Origin: Amedibacterium intestinale | Lineage (GTDB): Bacteria > Bacillota_I > Bacilli_A > Erysipelotrichales > Erysipelotrichaceae | DNA length: 64,000 bases | Direction of reading: 5' to 3' | Assembly: GCF_010537335.1 (NCBI RefSeq) | Contig: NZ_AP019711.1 | Location: 248,001 to 312,000 of the forward strand | In this document: piece after piece, positions 7,736 to 15,423 of the stretch | Position numbering within the stretch: position 1 is the stretch's first letter | Layout of the letters: every line of letters starts with the position of its first letter | The notes under the pieces: model-generated | Database searches by the model: none | What the model was told of the DNA's origin: nothing | Seen by the model: only the letters and a program-made list of their open reading frames with translations | Program-made: the position numbers and the translations under genes

Positions 7736-8830
7736 ATGATTACAGCATCATCACTGTTTATTACTTTAGTTATTTCTTCTGTTTTAATTTTATTATTTTA
7801 TCTGATACTAACACGAAAGATGGGGTCTAAACTTTTTCGAATTGATTTTTTATCAGTCTTAGTATTTTTTATCCTGTTAAGAATATTTATTCCTATAGAA
7901 ATTCCTTTTACAATAACAGTTCCTTTTCCTGTTGTAATGAATCCAATATGGGAATTACTAAATTATGAGATTATTTATCATATTAAGATCATGGATTTAT
8001 TGATTATTGGCTGGTTATTAGGAGTGTTTATAGGTATCGTAATTTATGTTGGAAGGCTGAAAAAATTTAGATATCTGCACAATCTTATTTTGGAAAAATG
8101 TGAACAAAAAAAGATTTCGGACTTTTTAGATAGATATGATGGCAACGATTTTGCTGTTTACATTTCGCCCTACATATCTTCTCCAATGGTATTAGGCTTT
8201 AAAGAATCAATCTTACTACCGGATATTCCATTTTCAAAAAAGGAATTACGCAATATATTACTGCATGAAGCATATCATATTAAATCACACGATATTTATA
8301 TAAAACAGGTTATTAAATTACTAACAATTATATACTGGTGGTTTCCTCCCATATATTTGTTACAGAATGAAATTGATTTGTTTTTGGAATTAAGAGCTGA
8401 TTCAAAAGTTATAACATCTATCAGTCATTATGAGAGTTTGAGCTATGCTGAAACCTTGATATCAGTTCAGAGGAAAATTTCTAATGAATTAACTTCTTTA
8501 AAACTATTTTCAACTTGTCTGTTGAAAGAAAATAAGAAAACATTATCCTATAGAATTCATTATCTTTTAGAAGGAAACTTTCAAAAGAAAACGAGTAAGC
8601 TAGTTTTATTGATATTGCTGTTTGTACCAATACTTTCAAATTCAATTATTTTAGAGCCATATTATTCAAATTCACCTGTCATAAAGGGAACTATAGATGA
8701 AAGCGAATTTCAATATATCATTCATCATAAAGATGGAAGTTATTCTTTAGTAGTTGCTGGGCAAAAGGCTAAGATTGACAATATTTATGATTCAGCGCTT
8801 AGAGGGTTAAAGATTGTAGAAGAAGAGTAA
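7736..8830 (+). CDS. BlaR1/MecR1-like M56 membrane metallopeptidase, no penicillin-sensor domain
   Basis: 364 residues. Membrane helices at the N-terminus (about 5-25, 38-55, 86-105) are followed by a cytosolic zinc peptidase with H177-E178-x2-H181 (LLHEAYH) and the third ligand region ELRAD (E218). A last helix near 285-302 leads to an outside tail of only about 60 residues. Classical BlaR1 has a ~250-residue penicillin-binding sensor there, so this protein must sense something else or act with a partner. It follows the BlaI-like gene by 4 bases, an operon typical of this signalling pair. Confidence 0.82.
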   Translation: MITASSLFITLVISSVLILLFYLILTRKMGSKLFRIDFLSVLVFFILLRIFIPIEIPFTITVPFPVVMNPIWELLNYEIIYHIKIMDLLIIGWLLGVFIGIVIYVGRLKKFRYLHNLILEKCEQKKISDFLDRYDGNDFAVYISPYISSPMVLGFKESILLPDIPFSKKELRNILLHEAYHIKSHDIYIKQVIKLLTIIYWWFPPIYLLQNEIDLFLELRADSKVITSISHYESLSYAETLISVQRKISNELTSLKLFSTCLLKENKKTLSYRIHYLLEGNFQKKTSKLVLLILLFVPILSNSIILEPYYSNSPVIKGTIDESEFQYIIHHKDGSYSLVVAGQKAKIDNIYDSALRGLKIVEEE

Positions 8831-9029
8831 AGAAAAAAATTATGATAGAAATCATCGCAACTTGTTCTTTGTACTTATACTTGATTTTAATAGAGAGAGT
8901 ATAAAAATAAACATGATTTAAACAGAGCTGAAGAGGTCAAATCCCAGAAACAGGGAGGTAAGATACAAACTTTATTTAATTATTTTACTGCTTTTATAAT
9001 AAAGCTGTTAGCTTTTTAAAAGAATGTTT
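8831..9029. other. Intergenic stretch between the BlaR1-like gene and small minus-strand ORFs
   Basis: AT-rich sequence with no convincing gene. A 20-codon ORF at 8842 (MIEIIATCSL...) and the purine-rich GGGAGGTAAG at 8955 without a start codon were seen but cannot be supported. A short hairpin AAAGCT-GTT-AGCTTT (9001-9015) with Ts on the plus side could end transcription from either direction. Confidence 0.4.
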
Positions 9030-9134
9030 TTATTGCTTCATGTTTGTTTCGCTTTTTCGCTCTTTTCTTTTGCTGATTATCTCTTTTCCATAAACAAGAA
9101 ATGTTATTATCAAAATAAAACTAACAACAAACAT
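9030..9134 (-). CDS. Possible 34-residue single-helix membrane peptide
   Basis: Minus-strand ORF beginning MFVVSFILIITFLVYGKEII and ending in a very basic tail (SKRKERKSETNMKQ). One membrane helix plus positive tail is a sensible small protein. It lies 27 bases after, and in the same frame as, the stop of the small gene at 9162-9341, so it could instead be a detached C-terminal extension of that gene. No clear ribosome site is seen. Confidence 0.3.
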   Translation of the reverse strand: MFVVSFILIITFLVYGKEIISKRKERKSETNMKQ

Positions 9135-9161
9135 TTTGATTGATATAGACCGGTCGAGATT

Positions 9162-9341
9162 CTAATTGAAGATTGCGATATGCGTAATAATTAAAAACAA
9201 GGCAACATAAAAAAGAGTTATTAATAAAAATATTATGGTATAAATAATTCTTTTTTTCTTTGAAATCTTTATACTTTGTGATTTATCAATCACAGCATCT
9301 AAGAACACTTCTCCTATATAGGCTATTACAGAATCTAACAT
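9162..9341 (-). CDS. Small membrane protein, 59 residues
   Basis: Unrecognised. AGGAAG lies four bases before ATG 9341 on the minus strand. The protein has a polar N-terminal half (MLDSVIAYIGEVFLDAVIDK), a basic KISKKKR segment and one long membrane helix (about 32-56). It starts 14 bases after the stop of the gene at 9356-9595, so both are probably made from one transcript. No homologous family is recognised. Confidence 0.5.
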   Translation of the reverse strand: MLDSVIAYIGEVFLDAVIDKSQSIKISKKKRIIYTIIFLLITLFYVALFLIITHIAIFN

Positions 9342-9355
9342 TATACTTCCTGATA

Positions 9356-9595
9356 TTATAAGCTGTTGTTTTTCATCATGTGTCTATAAAACAATCCACC
9401 AGATAGTGTAAAAATAGCTCCTATACCAATAAGAGTTGCCCGAAAAACAAAGGAATTAAAAAAGACATCTGGTAATTTCATATTAAATATCGTATTAAGT
9501 ATGCTGGAAAGTATACTTGTAATATCACTACTAGCTATAGTCATTATGATAATTCCTGTTCCTATCAAAATAAAACACATCTTTTTTTTATTCAT
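9356..9595 (-). CDS. Small two-helix membrane protein
   Basis: 79 residues: a basic start (MNKKK), a first helix (about 6-22), a polar middle part rich in Ser/Ile and a second helix (about 53-70) before RHMMKNN. The ribosome site AAGGAG precedes ATG 9595 on the minus strand. Unrecognised. First gene of a minus-strand pair or trio of small membrane proteins located beside the BlaI/BlaR1-like genes; the dyad at 9704-9727 lies in its promoter region. Confidence 0.55.
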   Translation of the reverse strand: MNKKKMCFILIGTGIIIMTIASSDITSILSSILNTIFNMKLPDVFFNSFVFRATLIGIGAIFTLSGGLFYRHMMKNNSL

Positions 9596-9703
9596 AATGG
9601 ATTCTCCTTTTGTTTACTAGCTGATATTATAAAGAAATCATATAAAGAGTTTATGAAGAATATACAAATGAGTATAAAATAATCGTTTATCTTTTGTATA
9701 AAA

Positions 9704-9727
9704 GTAACAATAGATTCTATTTGTTAC
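9704..9727. promoter_or_regulatory. Operator-like dyad GTAACAA...TTGTTAC
   Basis: GTAACAA (9704-9710) and TTGTTAC (9721-9727) are perfect inverted repeats, nearly continuous through TAGATTCTAT. A further GTAACAA is at 9779-9785. It stands between the divergent small membrane gene (9595, minus) and the aldo/keto reductase (9831, plus). Confidence 0.45.
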
Positions 9728-9798
9728 AAAGTATGTTTCATATTATTTTTAATGGAAGAATTTGTTATAATGTAAGAGGTAACAAAAAATATTAATAG

Positions 9799-9817
9799 TG
9801 TATCATCACATGATACA
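9799..9817 (+). promoter_or_regulatory. Perfect 8-base inverted repeat in aldo/keto reductase leader
   Basis: TGTATCAT-CAC-ATGATACA sits downstream of the -10 TATAAT (9766-9771) and directly against the ribosome site AAGGAGG. The position suits a repressor operator; a leader hairpin that hides the ribosome site is the alternative. Confidence 0.5.
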
Positions 9818-9830
9818 AGGAGGAAACAAA

Positions 9831-10748
9831 ATGTTATACAAACAAATTGAAGGTACTGATTTAACGGTTTCAAGAATTGCGCTTGGATGCATGAGAATTG
9901 CCGATATGCAGGTAGATGCGTTAGAAACATTAGTGGATAAAGCACTTTCCCTTGGAATTAACTTTTTTGATCATGCAGATATTTATGGCGGTGGAAAAAG
10001 TGAAGAACTTTTTGGAGAAGTTTTAAAGAAACGTCCAGAATTAAGAGAGAAGATGATCATTCAAACAAAATGTGGTATTTGTAAAGGATATTATGACTTT
10101 AGTAAAGAACATATTTTAGAAAGTGTAGAAAACAGCTTAGAGCGTTTGCAATGTGGTTATATTGATGTATTGTTGTTGCATCGTCCAGATGCTTTGATGG
10201 ATCCAAAAGAAGTGGCAGAGGCATTTCATGAATTGCAGGCTTCTGGTAAAGTGCGCTATTTTGGCGTATCGAATATGAATGCTTATCAAATCGAAAGACT
10301 GCAGAAATATTTTAAAGGAAAATTGTTGTTTAATCAGCTGCAGTTTAATGTTGTACATTCTGGTATGATCGATAGTGGTTTCCATGTAAATATGAAGGAT
10401 CAGGAAGCTATTGATCGTGATGGCATGCTTTTAGATTATTGTCAGCTTCATGATATTACGATTCAGCCATGGTCTATTGTACAGGCATCATGGGAAGAAG
10501 GATGTTTCCTAGATCATCCAAATTATGTATCTTTAAATCAGAAGTTAGAAGAGCTTTCAAAAACATACGGTATCAGTAAAGCAGCTGTTTCTGTTGCCTG
10601 GATCTTGCGTCATCCTGCACAAATGCAGCCCATTGCAGGTACGACTTCCATCAAACACTTAGAGGATTTATGTACTGCCTGTGATGTTGAAATGCGTCGT
10701 GAAGACTGGTATGCATTGTATTTAAGCACTGAAAAGGTTTTGCCATAA
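9831..10748 (+). CDS. Aldo/keto reductase (YdhF-like)
   Basis: 305 residues of a TIM-barrel NADPH-dependent oxidoreductase. The catalytic tetrad is visible: D50 and Y52 (HADIYGGG), K80 (IIQTKCG) and H117 (LLLHRPD). Later segments GVSNMNAYQIERL, NQLQFNV and ILRHPAQMQPIAGTTS fit the cofactor and barrel-end motifs of the YdhF subgroup, whose natural substrate is unknown. AAGGAGG (9817-9823) fixes ATG 9831; the frame is open further upstream. Single gene with its own terminator and a strong palindrome in the leader that suggests specific repression. Confidence 0.9.
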   Translation: MLYKQIEGTDLTVSRIALGCMRIADMQVDALETLVDKALSLGINFFDHADIYGGGKSEELFGEVLKKRPELREKMIIQTKCGICKGYYDFSKEHILESVENSLERLQCGYIDVLLLHRPDALMDPKEVAEAFHELQASGKVRYFGVSNMNAYQIERLQKYFKGKLLFNQLQFNVVHSGMIDSGFHVNMKDQEAIDRDGMLLDYCQLHDITIQPWSIVQASWEEGCFLDHPNYVSLNQKLEELSKTYGISKAAVSVAWILRHPAQMQPIAGTTSIKHLEDLCTACDVEMRREDWYALYLSTEKVLP

Positions 10749-10771
10749 TAAAGTAGAATGAAAAGATTAAG

Positions 10772-10812
10772 ATCCCCTTTGTTTGATATGGTTTACAAAG
10801 GGGATTTCTATT
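10772..10812 (+). terminator. Terminator after the aldo/keto reductase
   Basis: ATCCCCTTTG (10772-10781) pairs with CAAAGGGGAT (10796-10805), 10 perfect pairs, followed by TTTCTATTTG. Confidence 0.85.
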
Positions 10813-10835
10813 TGCATGTTGTATAGAAGAAGATG

Positions 10836-10841
10836 TATAAT
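10836..10841 (+). promoter_or_regulatory. Probable -10 of the siroheme operon
   Basis: TATAAT at 10836-10841, preceded 18 bases earlier by a weak -35 (TTGCAT, 10812-10817), 33 bases before the hemA start. No riboswitch-like fold is recognised in this short leader. Confidence 0.5.
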
Positions 10842-10874
10842 GCTTAAGGTAAGTTTAGAAAGCGGGGCTATGTT

Positions 10875-12113
10875 ATGAAGTTTGCAGTTGTAGGGACGAA
10901 CTTTCAATATGTACCTATAGCACAAAGAGAACTGGTATCTTTTTCTGATACAAAAAAATTAGAAATATATGCTTGTATGGAGAATATAGGAATCTTATAT
11001 GGTGCGATTGTATCAACCTGCAATCGAAGTGAGATTTATTTTTTGTATGAGAAAGAAGAACAGCTTTGTAAGATGAAGGAGCTTTATTTAGATTTTTTTC
11101 ATATGAAAGATAAGAATCTTAAAATCTTTCATAAACAGGAAACAGAGGCCCTTACGTATATGTTTGAGGTATGTGCAGGATTACAGTCTTTAGTAGTTGG
11201 AGAAGATCAAATATTAGGACAAATGGCAGAAAGTATTCAATTTGCTAAGGAACAGGGAAAATGCAATAAGGTGTTGCATAAGTTATTTCAAGAAGGAATT
11301 CGCTGTGCAAAAGCAATACATAGAGATTTTAAAATTAGTGAGCATCCATTAAGTATTGCCTATATTGGAATTTTACAGTTAATGGCACATGGTGGTATTG
11401 AAGGAAAAAAAGTCATGGTAATCGGTGCAGGAAATATGGCATCCTTAGCTATGCAGTATGTATTTGAACATCATCCTCTTAAAGTATATAACGTGAATCG
11501 TTCTATAAAAAATGCGATGCGTTTACAAGAGAAATTTAAAGATATTCAAATTATTTCCTTTGATAAACGATATGAAATACTTGAGGAATGTGATGTTTTA
11601 ATATGTGCAACTTCATGTCCGCATGTACTTATTTGCAAAGAAAAACTGAAAACAAGAAGAAAGCCACTTCTTTGTCTTGATTTGGCATCTCCAAGAGATA
11701 TCGATGAACAGTTAAAATATCATCCAGACATTACATTATTTGACATTGATTCTTTACAGGAAATTGCATGCGCAAATGTTAAAAAAAGAGAAGAGCTGGC
11801 AGAGGCATCAAGACATCACATCATACAAAGTGTACAGGACTGTGAAAAATGGATGGCATCTGTTCCTATGGATAAAACGATTGCAGGTTTACAGGAACGA
11901 TGCGATGAAGTTATACAAAGTACCTATGATTTACTGGAAAGAAAACTGGAACTAACAAAAAGAGAAAAATATATTTTATATAAGACATTGCATGCTTCTA
12001 TGTATCGATTAATGAAAGAGCCGATTCGAACATTAAAGCAGATAGAAGTGGATAAACAGGAACAATATAAAGAAATGGTAGAAAAACTGTTTGAGATGGA
12101 GGATGCAGGATGA
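10875..12113 (+). CDS. hemA: Glutamyl-tRNA reductase
   Basis: 412 residues. It reduces glutamyl-tRNA to glutamate-1-semialdehyde, the entry step of tetrapyrrole synthesis. The catalytic Cys is C49 in STCNRSEIY; GLQSLVVGEDQILGQ and the NADPH-binding GKKVMVIGAGNMASLAM follow, then the C-terminal dimerisation helices. First gene of a five-gene operon; it overlaps the next gene by the four bases ATGA. Gene order and content point to siroheme (not heme) as the end product, because no hemE or later heme genes accompany it. Confidence 0.96.
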   Translation: MKFAVVGTNFQYVPIAQRELVSFSDTKKLEIYACMENIGILYGAIVSTCNRSEIYFLYEKEEQLCKMKELYLDFFHMKDKNLKIFHKQETEALTYMFEVCAGLQSLVVGEDQILGQMAESIQFAKEQGKCNKVLHKLFQEGIRCAKAIHRDFKISEHPLSIAYIGILQLMAHGGIEGKKVMVIGAGNMASLAMQYVFEHHPLKVYNVNRSIKNAMRLQEKFKDIQIISFDKRYEILEECDVLICATSCPHVLICKEKLKTRRKPLLCLDLASPRDIDEQLKYHPDITLFDIDSLQEIACANVKKREELAEASRHHIIQSVQDCEKWMASVPMDKTIAGLQERCDEVIQSTYDLLERKLELTKREKYILYKTLHASMYRLMKEPIRTLKQIEVDKQEQYKEMVEKLFEMEDAG

Positions 12114-14461
12114 AATATGTGATAGGTACAAGAGGATCAAAACTGGCTCTTGCACAGACGAACTGGGTAAAACAAAAATTGGAAAAAGCATATCCTTTGG
12201 ATACTTTTGAAATTGCGGTTATTAAAACAAAAGGAGATCGTATACAAGATATCGCTTTAGATAAGATGAAGGATAAGGGCTTGTTTGTAAAAGAGATTGA
12301 ACAGCAGCTTTTGGATAAACGTATTGATTTTGCGATACATAGCTTAAAAGATATGCCCAGTGAAATTCCTGAGGGGCTTTGTTTTTGTCATGCGTGGGAA
12401 TGTGAAGATGCAAGAGATGCACTGATTTTAAGAGAAGCGACTTCTTTTGAAAAGTTAAAAAAGAATGCATGTATAGGAACGGGAAGCAAGCGAAGAGCTT
12501 TTCAGTTACAAAAGCTTCGTCCAGATATCCAGTGTGTGGGAATTCGTGGAAATGTGGATACAAGACTACAGAAAATGGAAATAGAACAGCTGGATGGGAT
12601 TATCATGGCAGCTGCTGGATTCTCACGTTTAGGATTACAGGATCGTATTTCTTATATCTTTTCACCAGAAGAAATGGTGCCAGCATGTGGACAGGGAATT
12701 TTAGCAATTGAATGTCGAAAAAAGGATTCTGCACTTATTTCAAAAATCAATGCGTTAAGTGATAAAAAGGCAATGCTTCGATGGGAAATGGAAAGAGGTT
12801 TTTTAAAGGCCATGGAAGGAAGCTGTCATGTACCGATTGGTGCTTATCTTGAAGATAAAAACGATCATATTTCTTTTCATTGCGTATATGGCAATGAGGA
12901 TGGAACCAATCTTAAGCAACTGCATTTAGAAGGCTCTCATCAAGAAAAACAGGGATTGTTAAAACAGGCTGTACATAATATGAAAGAACATGGAAAGGTG
13001 TACCTGGTTGGAGGGGGACCAGGAAGAAGTGATCTTTTGACGTTAAAGGGAAAAGCATTGCTGGAAAAAGCAGATTGTATCCTTTATGATCGCTTATTGG
13101 AAAATGATATGCTTTTGTTTGCGAAAGAGGATTGTGAGCTTATCTATGTTGGAAAACAAGCTGGAAATCATGCGATGAAACAAGAGGAAATCAATGAACT
13201 TTTGGTGAAAAAAGCGCATCAGTATGCCTGTGTCGTACGGTTAAAAGGAGGAGATCCTTATGTATTTGGAAGAGGTGGGGAAGAAGCTCTTTATCTTAAA
13301 AAACAGGGGATAGCATTTGAAGTAGTTCCTGGTGTATCCTCTGCTCTTGCCGGTCTTGCTTATGCAGGAATTCCGATTACGCACAGAGGAGTTGCCGGTG
13401 GTTTTCATGTGGTAAGTGCACACGATAAAAAAGATGCATTGGCAGATATCGATTTTTTATCGATTGCCAAAAGTAAGGATACCTGTGTATTTATGATGGG
13501 GTTAAGTAAACTAAATGAAATTGTAGATCGTCTGCTTGCTTGTGGGAAAGATGCTTTTACACCAATTGCGGTTATTTCCCATGCGACATGGACATCACAG
13601 AAAACAGTATATGGAACATTAAAAGATATTAAAGAAAAACTGATCATGACTCCTTTGGACTCTCCTGCTTTGATTGTGGTGGGAAATGTTGTTTCGTTAC
13701 ATGAAGAATTATCCTTTGTAGAGAAACAAATGCTTTATGGATGTCGCATTTTATATCCAAGACCACATACAACATCCTCTATGACATATAAACTAAAAGA
13801 AAAAGGAGCAGCTGTAACAGAATTATCAACAGGACAAATTCATTACTTTACGAAACGTTTGTCTGCACTGGATTATAAAAACTATAATGTTTTGGTTTGT
13901 ACAAGTAAACATAGTGCATGGGCACTGTTTCAAAGCTTGAAAGAAAACAAGCAGGATATACGTGCTTTAGGAAATATGAAAATTTACTGTGTGGGAAGTG
14001 CTACTGCGAAAATATTTGAGGAGCATTTGATACAGGTGGAAGTACCAGAAGTATTTTGTGCTGATGCACTTTCGCTGTTTTTGAAACAAAAGCTTAAGAA
14101 AGAAGATTCCGTTTTATTTTTAAGTGGAAATATGTATAGTGAACATTTATATAGTGTATTGCTTCAAGGCAGTGCTTTGCATCATGTTATCGTATATGAA
14201 AATGAAGTATGCAGTGTAGATGAAGATATCTGTATAAAGGACTATGATATGCTGGTGTTTACTTGTTCTTCTGCGGTAAAGGCATGTGCTAAATTATTAA
14301 AACAGGAAGAAGTGCCTGTGATTATCTCGATTGGAGAAGCAACTACAAAAACTTTGAAAGAGGCAGGGATAACAAATATTTATACAGCACCTTACTCTAC
14401 TTTTGATGGCTGTATAGAAAAAATTGAAGAAGTATGGAGGAAACAAAAAGATGTTTTATAG
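12110..14461 (+). CDS. Trifunctional fusion: HMB synthase - uroporphyrinogen III methyltransferase - uroporphyrinogen III synthase
   Basis: 783 residues with three enzymes in line. Residues 1-~290 are porphobilinogen deaminase (HemC): HSLKDMPSE with D81, KRRAFQL, and the dipyrromethane-bearing C239 in EGSCHVPIGAY. Residues ~296-535 are SUMT (CobA): VYLVGGGPGRSDLLTLKG, VVRLKGGDPYVFGRGGEE, VVPGVSSALAG and PITHRG. Residues ~543-783 are HemD: RILYPRPHTTSS at the start and FTCSSAVKA later. The protein thus turns porphobilinogen into precorrin-2. CobA-HemD fusions are known in clostridia; the added HemC domain makes the whole middle pathway one polypeptide. Overlaps hemA by 4 and hemB by 11 bases. 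Confidence 0.95.
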   Translation: MKYVIGTRGSKLALAQTNWVKQKLEKAYPLDTFEIAVIKTKGDRIQDIALDKMKDKGLFVKEIEQQLLDKRIDFAIHSLKDMPSEIPEGLCFCHAWECEDARDALILREATSFEKLKKNACIGTGSKRRAFQLQKLRPDIQCVGIRGNVDTRLQKMEIEQLDGIIMAAAGFSRLGLQDRISYIFSPEEMVPACGQGILAIECRKKDSALISKINALSDKKAMLRWEMERGFLKAMEGSCHVPIGAYLEDKNDHISFHCVYGNEDGTNLKQLHLEGSHQEKQGLLKQAVHNMKEHGKVYLVGGGPGRSDLLTLKGKALLEKADCILYDRLLENDMLLFAKEDCELIYVGKQAGNHAMKQEEINELLVKKAHQYACVVRLKGGDPYVFGRGGEEALYLKKQGIAFEVVPGVSSALAGLAYAGIPITHRGVAGGFHVVSAHDKKDALADIDFLSIAKSKDTCVFMMGLSKLNEIVDRLLACGKDAFTPIAVISHATWTSQKTVYGTLKDIKEKLIMTPLDSPALIVVGNVVSLHEELSFVEKQMLYGCRILYPRPHTTSSMTYKLKEKGAAVTELSTGQIHYFTKRLSALDYKNYNVLVCTSKHSAWALFQSLKENKQDIRALGNMKIYCVGSATAKIFEEHLIQVEVPEVFCADALSLFLKQKLKKEDSVLFLSGNMYSEHLYSVLLQGSALHHVIVYENEVCSVDEDICIKDYDMLVFTCSSAVKACAKLLKQEEVPVIISIGEATTKTLKEAGITNIYTAPYSTFDGCIEKIEEVWRKQKDVL

Positions 14462-15410
14462 AGGAAGAAGACTTAGAAAAAATCATGTGATTCGCGGCTT
14501 AATGAGAGAACATGCACTTTCTGCCCAAGATCTTATTTATCCATTGTTTCTAATGGAAGGACTTTCTGGTAAACAGGAAGTTTCCAGTATGCCTGGTGTA
14601 TATCAATATGGTTTAGATGCTTTAGAGGAAGTTGTAAAGGAATTAAAGGAAGCAGGAATCCGTGCTGTTATTTTATTTGGAATTCCACAGCATAAAGATT
14701 GTATGGGAACAAGTGCTTATCATGAACATGGCATTGTTCAGGAAGGAATCAAAAAACTAAAAGAACTAGATGAAGAATTATATCTTATTGGCGATGTATG
14801 CATGTGTGAATATACGGATCATGGACATTGCGGTATTTTAAATGAACAAGGTGTTGTACAAAATGATGTCACTTTAGAATACTTAAATAAAATAGCATTA
14901 TCCTATGCAGAGGCAGGTATTGATATGATTGCCCCAAGTGATATGATGGATGGACATATCGCTTCTTTAAGAAATGCATTAGATGAGCATGGGTATTATG
15001 ACTTGCCAATCATGGGATATTCTGCAAAATATGCATCCAATTATTATGGACCATTTCGTGAGGCTGCACATAGTGCGCCAGGATTTGGAGATCGTAAATC
15101 TTATCAAATGGACTATGGAAATGGGAAAGAAGCCTTAAGAGAAATAGAAGCAGATATTCAAGAAGGAGCAGATATTATCATGATAAAGCCAGCTCTTGCT
15201 TATATGGATGTCATTAAGGAAGCAAGTCAGCGTTTTGATTATCCTATCTGTGCTTACAATGTCAGTGGAGAATATAGTATGTTAAAACTTGCGGTAAAAA
15301 ATGGTTTAATGAAAGAAGAAGTTATTTATGAAACACTGTTATCTTTAAAAAGAGCCGGTGCTGATTTGATCATTACGTATTTTGCATTGGAAATTGCGAA
15401 GAAATTATAA
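14451..15410 (+). CDS. hemB: Delta-aminolevulinic acid dehydratase (porphobilinogen synthase)
   Basis: 319 residues. Condenses two ALA molecules to porphobilinogen. The zinc-type Cys cluster DVCMCEYTDHGHCG (three cysteines) is complete, and the Schiff-base lysines are in YSAKYASNYYGPFREAA and MIKPALAYMD. GGAGG ten bases ahead supports ATG 14451 (MFYRGRRLRKN), which lies inside the last codons of the fusion gene; an upstream in-frame ATG at 14424 is less likely. hemL follows after 13 bases. Confidence 0.96.
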   Translation: MFYRGRRLRKNHVIRGLMREHALSAQDLIYPLFLMEGLSGKQEVSSMPGVYQYGLDALEEVVKELKEAGIRAVILFGIPQHKDCMGTSAYHEHGIVQEGIKKLKELDEELYLIGDVCMCEYTDHGHCGILNEQGVVQNDVTLEYLNKIALSYAEAGIDMIAPSDMMDGHIASLRNALDEHGYYDLPIMGYSAKYASNYYGPFREAAHSAPGFGDRKSYQMDYGNGKEALREIEADIQEGADIIMIKPALAYMDVIKEASQRFDYPICAYNVSGEYSMLKLAVKNGLMKEEVIYETLLSLKRAGADLIITYFALEIAKKL

Positions 15411-15423
15411 ATGGAGGTGACTT

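Noticed and set aside
8842-8904. 20-codon ORF MIEIIATCSL... after the BlaR1-like gene
   Set aside because: Too short and without a convincing ribosome site; could be a peptide but cannot be supported.
10749-10874. Cobalamin or other riboswitch in front of the hemA operon
   Set aside because: Only a terminator and a promoter fit in this short gap; no conserved aptamer blocks are seen.
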